From JBAYZQ01 sp041672385 (GTDB lineage Bacteria; Spirochaetota; Spirochaetia; Sphaerochaetales; Sphaerochaetaceae), in NCBI GenBank assembly GCA_041672385.1, contig JBAYZQ010000027.1, positions 1 through 18,246 on the forward strand: a DNA stretch of 18,246 bases, written 5' to 3'. The position numbers were made by a program, and so were the translations under genes. Shown one piece after another: positions 13,467 to 18,246 of the stretch. Positions within the stretch are counted from its first letter, which is position 1, and every line of letters begins with the position of its first letter. The notes under the pieces were generated by a model that did no database searches, was not told the origin of the DNA, and saw only the letters and a program-made list of their open reading frames with translations.

Positions 13467-14153
13467 ATGGATATACAAATCATTAAGGAAACTACAGATT
13501 TTCTTGTAGTTTTCAAGCCCTCTGAACTTCCTACCGTTCCCTTGAAAACAAAAAGTAAAACTACTTTACTTGAATTAGTTGCAAAAGATAATCCTGAGAT
13601 ATTAAATGTCAAAGGTTTTCATCCTTGGGAAGGTGGAGTTCTTCACCGGTTGGATACTGCAACTCAAGGACTTGTTTTAATTGCAAAGACACAAGCTTTT
13701 TTTGATTTCATAAAACATCAACAACATGAAGGAAAATTCTTTAAAGAATATTATGCAAAACTATCTTCCCTTGGACACAGTGAAAACTCTTGGCCTGAAT
13801 GTCCTTATAGTCTTAAAGAAGGAAAAATCTGTATTTCAAGTTATTTTAGAGCTTTTGGAAAAAATCGATCGGAGGTTAGACCTGCATTAGCTTCAACAGA
13901 AAAAAATGCAACCCAAAACACTTATGATACTATGATAAAATCGATTTCAGAAGATGAGGTACTTTGTCAAATTTCAAAGGGCTTTAGGCACCAAATTCGA
14001 TGTCATTTAGCTTGGATGGGTCATCCAATAAAAGGAGACCTTCTTTACAGCGAAAAACAAGAATCTCCTTTGACAACTTTGAATTTTTCCTGTAGCAAAC
14101 TTTTTATCCCAGAATATGGCCCCGTTTCAATTGATTTTCCAACTTTTGACTAA
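13467..14153 (+). CDS. RluA-family RNA pseudouridine synthase
   Basis: A 228-residue RluA-type synthase that converts specific uridines in rRNA or tRNA to pseudouridine. Visible are the early 'DFLVVFKPSELPTVP' (11-25), the catalytic motif 'HRLDTATQGLVLIAK' with Asp63, and the C-terminal 'GFRHQIRCHLAWMGHPIKGDLLY'. It lacks an N-terminal S4 domain and is short, like RluA/TruC-type enzymes rather than RluC/RluD. The exact RNA target is not predictable. The catalytic motif has T-A-T-Q-G where many relatives have T-S-G, a common variation. It is divergent from the CBS-HATPase operon with a 69-nt gap and ends one base from the xseB stop on the opposite strand. Confidence 0.9.
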   Translation: MDIQIIKETTDFLVVFKPSELPTVPLKTKSKTTLLELVAKDNPEILNVKGFHPWEGGVLHRLDTATQGLVLIAKTQAFFDFIKHQQHEGKFFKEYYAKLSSLGHSENSWPECPYSLKEGKICISSYFRAFGKNRSEVRPALASTEKNATQNTYDTMIKSISEDEVLCQISKGFRHQIRCHLAWMGHPIKGDLLYSEKQESPLTTLNFSCSKLFIPEYGPVSIDFPTFD

Positions 14154-14154
14154 A

Positions 14155-14388
14155 CTATTTTTCTTCTTCAAAATCCTGAATGTCTACTCCACCATTAGTT
14201 AAGCCTTCTCCTGGAGGGGTTGTTACAATTTCTATTTTTCTTTCAATTCGATCAAGTTCTTTGCCAACTTCTTTAGATAGTTTCATTCCTTCTTCAAAGA
14301 GTTTTACAGAATCTTTCAAACTTGTACTCTGATTTTTCAAAATATCGTTGATTTCTTCCATTCTTTTCATTTTATCTTCAAATTCCAT
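14155..14388 (-). CDS. xseB: Exonuclease VII small subunit
   Basis: A 77-residue protein of typical XseB size. It is a helical hairpin with the family pattern 'FEDKMKRMEEINDIL' (3-17), 'KLFEEGMKLSKEVGKELDRIERKIE' (about 29-53, key residues F-E-E-G and the closing E-R-K-I) and an acidic tail. It binds the large subunit in several copies to form exonuclease VII, which degrades single-stranded DNA to oligonucleotides. The ATG at 14388 shares one base with the xseA stop (TAATG) and has GGGAG 7 nt upstream, so it is co-translated with xseA. Confidence 0.92.
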   Translation of the reverse strand: MEFEDKMKRMEEINDILKNQSTSLKDSVKLFEEGMKLSKEVGKELDRIERKIEIVTTPPGEGLTNGGVDIQDFEEEK

Positions 14389-15611
14389 TATTCAACTCCC
14401 TTACAAACAGCCTTAATTCGGCCTTTCGCAAACTGAATTTCAAATCCAGCTCCTTTTGATAGCATTTTTGAATTACTAATTACATTTTTATTTTCATCCG
14501 TAACAATACTAAAGCCTCTGTCAAGAATTTTTTGTGGGGAAAGGGCTTCAAGTTCTGTTTTGATTCTGCTGAAAGAGGCTTTTTGTAAATCAAATCGCCT
14601 AAGAACCAAAGTTCTCCAACTCTCAATATAACTTTCATTTCTCATTCTAGCATTTGACAAGCGATTATCTACAATATAATGAGAAAAAGAAATATTGCAA
14701 TTAGAAAATCTAAGTTTTTCTTCCATAAGCTTAGAATTAATTGAAGAAATAATTGCTTTTGTTAATTTCAAAGCTTTATCCTTTTCTTCAATGCTTTCTC
14801 GACAAACCATTTCAGCTGCTGCCGATGGTGTTGGGGCCCTCAAATCAGCTACATAATCTGACAAAGCCCAGTCAATTTCATGTCCTACTGCACTGATAAT
14901 CGGAATTTCACTTTCACTAATCGCTCGAACCACATTATCTTCGCTAAAAGAAAGTAAGTCTTCAAGACTACCTCCTCCACGTCCAACAATTATAACATCA
15001 CCAAGAAGAAATTCATTTGCCTCTTGAATTCTAAAAACAATTTCTTTAGAAGAATTGTTTCCCTGAACAGCAGCCGGAAGTACAAGCAAATCAATTCCAG
15101 CATTCCTTCTTTTTAGAACGTTCATAATGTCATGAAGAGCTGCCCCTGTTCCACTGGTAATAATTACAATTTTCTTTGGTCTTGAAGGAATTGCTTTCTT
15201 TCTATTCTCATCAAATAATCCTTCTTTTTCATATTCCCTCTTCCGCTTCTCAAGCATTGCAAGAATATCTCCAATTCCGCAAAGCTTTAAGCTTGAGCAA
15301 ACAATTTGATAGGTTCCTCTAGCTTCATAAACTGAAACATTCCCATGAACAACAACCTTATCACCATTTTTTGGAACAAAATCCAGTCCAAAGGCTTTTG
15401 TACGCCAAAGCACACAACTTATACAGGCATTTTCATCCTTCAAAGTGAAGTATATATGACCACTAGTAGCTTTTTTAAATCCTGAAATCTCCCCAGTAAC
15501 TGTCAAGTTTACAAAACAACTTTCAAGAGTATTTTTTATAATGGAAGTAATTTGTGAAACGCTTACAGTTCCCATTTCTTTTCCTAAATCCGCTGGGTTG
15601 ATATCATTCAT
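14388..15611 (-). CDS. xseA: Exonuclease VII large subunit
   Basis: A 407-residue catalytic subunit of exonuclease VII, a cytosolic metal-independent single-strand DNA nuclease in repair. The N-terminal OB-fold (about 18-112) includes 'VTGEISGFKKATSGHIYFTLKD' (key residues G-E-I-S-G-F, H-I-Y-F-T-L-K-D). The catalytic core follows, with 'ITSGTGAALHDI', 'VGRGGGSLEDLLSF' and 'AVGHEIDWALSDYVADLRA' then P-T-P-S-A-A-A-E (about 240-268). The length is normal (400-450). The ATG at 15611 has AAGGAGG 6 nt upstream and overlaps the upstream 7-TM gene by 8 nt. xseB follows with a one-base overlap. Confidence 0.96.
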   Translation of the reverse strand: MNDINPADLGKEMGTVSVSQITSIIKNTLESCFVNLTVTGEISGFKKATSGHIYFTLKDENACISCVLWRTKAFGLDFVPKNGDKVVVHGNVSVYEARGTYQIVCSSLKLCGIGDILAMLEKRKREYEKEGLFDENRKKAIPSRPKKIVIITSGTGAALHDIMNVLKRRNAGIDLLVLPAAVQGNNSSKEIVFRIQEANEFLLGDVIIVGRGGGSLEDLLSFSEDNVVRAISESEIPIISAVGHEIDWALSDYVADLRAPTPSAAAEMVCRESIEEKDKALKLTKAIISSINSKLMEEKLRFSNCNISFSHYIVDNRLSNARMRNESYIESWRTLVLRRFDLQKASFSRIKTELEALSPQKILDRGFSIVTDENKNVISNSKMLSKGAGFEIQFAKGRIKAVCKGVE

Positions 15612-16227
15612 TAGAAGCCTCCTTCCTTGTAATTTTTATTATATTTATTGAAAGAGCCAATAAAAAGCCAATAACAAAAGTCAAAAATAAAAATATTAGT
15701 GAAGAAATTAAGTTTAAAGATTTTAAGGCAGTCATGACTAAGATAGCAAAAACAATAGAGGATTCCAAAATACATATGTAATCAAAAACAAATTTCTCTA
15801 AAAGAGAAAAAACCAGTGTTGGTAAACCAAAATAAAGAAGCATACTCTTATTATCCAAGGGACCGTTTAATAAAATAAAAATAAGCATAATTAAAAAACA
15901 AGATAAAAATAAAGAATAAATCTTAAAACTAAGAGAACCTCGCTTAAAGACAAACAGTGATAACAATATCAAAACAAAAGAACTTAAAACTCCTGCTAAG
16001 TAAGGAATATCAATTCCCTGTACAGGACTAAATAAAAGCTTAAAGTAATTTTGAAAATTTTCAGTAATAATTGGCCCTGAAACAAAAATCCCAACTGTCA
16101 AACCTGCAATTATTGATAGAATCAAATTCCTTATGAATAAAAAACGATCTCGAAAAAACAATACTCCAAAAAAATATACAATAGCAATTATAATTAACAA
16201 ACTTCCAACATAAATACTTTGATTCAA
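15604..16227 (-). CDS. Seven-helix membrane protein of unknown function, co-translated with xseA
   Basis: A 207-residue protein I do not recognise. It has about seven hydrophobic segments (near 5-25, 34-54, 76-96, 102-122, 130-148, 152-172, 174-196) separated by very short loops and carrying basic turn residues. No catalytic motif or substrate-binding signature is visible. The start is TTG at 16227, with a G-rich ribosome site (AAAGGGGGG) about nine bases upstream; no ATG is near. The stop lies 8 nt inside xseA, so the three genes form one translational unit. A terminator lies only about 20 nt upstream of the start, and no promoter was found between them. The conserved position beside xseAB, if real, would be its best functional clue. 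Confidence 0.75.
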   Translation of the reverse strand: MNQSIYVGSLLIIIAIVYFFGVLFFRDRFLFIRNLILSIIAGLTVGIFVSGPIITENFQNYFKLLFSPVQGIDIPYLAGVLSSFVLILLSLFVFKRGSLSFKIYSLFLSCFLIMLIFILLNGPLDNKSMLLYFGLPTLVFSLLEKFVFDYICILESSIVFAILVMTALKSLNLISSLIFLFLTFVIGFLLALSINIIKITRKEASNE

Positions 16228-16247
16228 AACCGGTACCCCCCTTTGCT

Positions 16248-16278
16248 AAAAAAGGCAGCCCTAAGACTGCCTTTTTTT
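16248..16278 (-). terminator. Strong intrinsic terminator after the ferredoxin gene
   Basis: GGCAG (16254-16258) and CTGCC (16267-16271) pair around an 8-nt loop. The stem is extended by A-T pairs to about 11 bp, with A-runs and T-runs on the two sides. It is bidirectional in form. On the minus strand it ends the ferredoxin transcript directly upstream of the 7-TM/xseAB operon. Confidence 0.9.
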
Positions 16279-16289
16279 ATTAGTAAATC

Positions 16290-16457
16290 CTATTCTTCAA
16301 CAATAGCTGAAATTGGACAAACTTCTGCACATGTACCACAACCAGCACAAAGATCCTGGTTGATTTTGTAGATATCGCCTTCTTCGATTGCCCCAACAGG
16401 ACATTCGCTCTGACAAGTACCACAAGCAACACATGCGTCTGTAATTCTATAAGCCAT
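16290..16457 (-). CDS. 2[4Fe-4S] ferredoxin (clostridial type)
   Basis: A 55-residue ferredoxin. It has two complete cluster motifs, C9-x2-C12-x2-C15-x3-C19-P and C37-x2-C40-x2-C43-x3-C47-P, in the classic two-fold symmetric arrangement and standard length (about 55). It carries low-potential electrons in the cytosol, for example between pyruvate:ferredoxin oxidoreductase and hydrogenase or Rnf in anaerobes. The ATG at 16457 has GAGGAG about 7 nt upstream. It is a single-gene unit with near-consensus promoter and strong terminator. It also uses more C-ending codons than its neighbours, all pointing to high expression. A longer frame on the same strand across this region is only a shadow. Confidence 0.97.
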   Translation of the reverse strand: MAYRITDACVACGTCQSECPVGAIEEGDIYKINQDLCAGCGTCAEVCPISAIVEE

Positions 16458-16486
16458 TTCTTTCTCCTCAAAATAAGTTGCTTAAA

Positions 16487-16515
16487 ATGATAGTACCAAA
16501 CAAATATTACGTCAA
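16487..16515 (-). promoter_or_regulatory. Promoter of the ferredoxin gene
   Basis: The minus strand has TTGACG (16515-16510), a 17-nt spacer and TATCAT (16492-16487), 29 nt before the ferredoxin ATG. It lies between the acyl-CoA synthetase stop and the ferredoxin start. Confidence 0.75.
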
Positions 16516-16531
16516 GCACCACTGCCTAAAT

Positions 16532-18232
16532 TTAAGAGATATGTCTTTCTTGATAAAGGTATCTTTTGATTTTTTCAGTTGGAGTTCGCACAAAGGGTTC
16601 TTGGTGTATTTCTACTTTCTTTACTTTACTAAAAGAGTTTAATTGTTTGTTACTATCCATATGAATTTTTAAAAGAATTTCATGGGCTTTTGTCTGTGCC
16701 TGTTCAATGTCCACAGTAAAGTTCTTTGCAATTGCTTCAATATCAATTTTAATCATTGCAAATAATTCACCATTCCCATTTGAAATCACAAGACTTTCTT
16801 CAACATACTCCTGATTATTTATGATACTTTCTATATTCTCAGGATAAATATTTTCTCCATTTGGTCCTAAAATCATATTTTTGCATCTTCCCTTCAATGC
16901 AAGAAATTTTCCTTTAGTAAGTTCTCCAAGGTCTCCTGTTTTTAAGAATCCATCCTCTGTAAAAGATTCTGCCGTTAGTTCAGGATTTCTATAATAACCT
17001 TTCATTATAGAAGGTCCTTTCACCAAGACTTCTCCTTCATCACTTATTTTTACTTCCAAATTATTCATTATTAGTCCCACACAATCTGAACGATGATTAT
17101 TAGGGCCACAACCCGCAATCATTGGAGAAGTTTCTGTAAGTCCATATCCTTTAGCATATGGAAAATGAGCTTTAATTAAGAAATTTTCAGTCTCAATATC
17201 TAAAGGAGCCCCTCCTATACCAAAAAATTTAAGTTGGCCACCAAAAGTTTTTTTCAATTTGGATCCGATTAAAAGACAAACAAGAGGTTGAGTTATTGGA
17301 TTATTATATAGACGCCCAAGGGTTGATTCACTTTTAATTTTTGGAAGAACAGCTCTTCTAAAAACCTTTTCAATCAAGATAGGAACAGTAAGCATTATAT
17401 TTGGTTTTACTTCTTTCATTGCTGGCATTAGAGCGCTAGAAACTGGAGGTTGATTAAGATAAACTATTTCACATCCTGTAATTAAACCAACAATAAATCC
17501 TATTGTAAATTCATAAACATGACTTAAAGGAAGAATAGAAAGCATTCTATAACCTGGCTTGATTTTTACATATGATTTAGCACTTAAATCAGCATTTATT
17601 ATTAAATTACCATGAGTTAGCATTACACCTTTAGATTGCCCCGTTGTACCACTGGTATAAATTATTGAGGCTAGGTCATCTTTCGTTCTTTTCCTAGATT
17701 TAATTATACTTAAATCAGATTTATTTAATTTTGTATTTTTTGTATCTTTTCCATGTAATTCCATAAAAGAACGTGAATTTTTCTCCCATTTTAATTTTCT
17801 TGGTATATAAAACAGGTCATCAAGTCTAAATACAATTAAGCTAGACGAAATACTATGGATTTTCACCGCATTGACACTATTTACAAAAATTACGTTAGCT
17901 TGACTATGCTGTAAAATTTTTTGAACTTCATCTTCGGTAAAATTTGGAAGTATTGGAACAGCTACAGCACCTGCTAAAACTATCCCAAGATAAGCTCTTC
18001 CCCACATTGAACAACTTTCCCCTAAAATTGCTACTCTGTCTCCTGGTTTAACCCCCTTTTTTATTAGGTCAAAAGCAATTGATTTTGCTTGCTCTGCAAG
18101 ATTAAAATAAGTAACTCCACTATCTTCTTGCTTCCAGTTTCTTAAAGCAACAAGTTCTTTATATTTAACACTGATAGTATTAACAAGACTAAAAAAATTA
18201 ATTTCTTCTACGTAATTATATTTGGTTTTCAT
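16532..18232 (-). CDS. Long-chain acyl-CoA synthetase (AMP-dependent fatty acid ligase)
   Basis: A 566-residue ANL-superfamily enzyme that activates fatty acids through an acyl-adenylate to acyl-CoA, probably at the inner face of the membrane. Visible are the P-loop 'IIYTSGTTGQSKGVMLTHGN' (about 189-208), 'GYGLTETSP' (about 363-371), the 'TGDLGEL' motif (about 430) and 'GRCKNMILGPNGENIYPENIE' (about 447-467). The last is the hinge region with the N-G-E-N-I-Y-P-E-N-I-E core. Length and motifs fit FadD/LC-FACS, and it could supply exogenous fatty acids for phospholipids. The ATG at 18232 has only a weak GAAGAAG site visible before the window edge, so upstream control cannot be judged. A ferredoxin unit follows after 74 nt with its own promoter. 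Confidence 0.92.
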   Translation of the reverse strand: MKTKYNYVEEINFFSLVNTISVKYKELVALRNWKQEDSGVTYFNLAEQAKSIAFDLIKKGVKPGDRVAILGESCSMWGRAYLGIVLAGAVAVPILPNFTEDEVQKILQHSQANVIFVNSVNAVKIHSISSSLIVFRLDDLFYIPRKLKWEKNSRSFMELHGKDTKNTKLNKSDLSIIKSRKRTKDDLASIIYTSGTTGQSKGVMLTHGNLIINADLSAKSYVKIKPGYRMLSILPLSHVYEFTIGFIVGLITGCEIVYLNQPPVSSALMPAMKEVKPNIMLTVPILIEKVFRRAVLPKIKSESTLGRLYNNPITQPLVCLLIGSKLKKTFGGQLKFFGIGGAPLDIETENFLIKAHFPYAKGYGLTETSPMIAGCGPNNHRSDCVGLIMNNLEVKISDEGEVLVKGPSIMKGYYRNPELTAESFTEDGFLKTGDLGELTKGKFLALKGRCKNMILGPNGENIYPENIESIINNQEYVEESLVISNGNGELFAMIKIDIEAIAKNFTVDIEQAQTKAHEILLKIHMDSNKQLNSFSKVKKVEIHQEPFVRTPTEKIKRYLYQERHIS

Positions 18233-18246
18233 ATTTGCTTCTTCTC

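Noticed and set aside
16280..16522. 80-codon frame overlapping the ferredoxin gene
   Set aside because: It is the +1 shadow of the ferredoxin coding sequence and starts within the ferredoxin promoter; the two CxxCxxCxxxCP motifs fix the real frame.

Overview
This is an AT-rich bacterial chromosomal window, about one-third G+C by eye. The most likely source is a host-associated spirochaete of the Treponema type. Supporting signs are lipoprotein genes with relaxed lipoboxes, a RarA ATPase with a long C-terminal extension, a CBS/HATPase-DRTGG-PHP regulatory trio known from anaerobes, and a clostridial-type 2[4Fe-4S] ferredoxin. An anaerobic Firmicute is the main alternative. No mobile element, CRISPR array, integrase or phage gene is visible, so most of it reads as core genome. 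Nearly all genes lie on the minus strand. Only relA-like (4008), a lipoprotein (10720) and a pseudouridine synthase (13467) are on the plus strand.

Left part (1-5610): the start of a FecCD-type ABC permease, cut by the window edge, sits behind its own promoter and a roughly 200-nt structured leader (about 338-537) with a three-way junction and a terminator-like hairpin. Upstream of it are a branched-chain aminotransferase (ilvE), a MATE exporter and a small membrane-anchored or lipoprotein gene. The last of these has a palindrome inside its promoter. A small alarmone synthetase points right and overlaps, tail to tail, an AEC-family carrier.

Middle part (5750-10618): a tRNA cluster transcribed His-Arg-Lys-Leu, with a terminator hairpin directly in front of tRNA-Leu. 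Next come the RarA fusion gene, a BI-1 family membrane protein (probable operon BI-1 then rarA) and a second MATE exporter.

Right part (10720-18246): a predicted leaderless lipoprotein gene, then a tightly coupled operon of CBS-HATPase, DRTGG and PHP proteins. In other anaerobes this trio is found beside [FeFe]-hydrogenase genes, but none is present here. Then follow a divergent RluA-type pseudouridine synthase, the exonuclease VII operon (7-TM protein, xseA, xseB), a 55-residue ferredoxin with strong promoter and terminator, and a long-chain acyl-CoA synthetase.

The best candidates for something undescribed are the structured leader of the FecCD gene, the repeated TATAAT-N6-ATG leaderless start arrangement, and the RarA C-terminal domain. 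All assignments are made by eye from sequence motifs; no database search was run.
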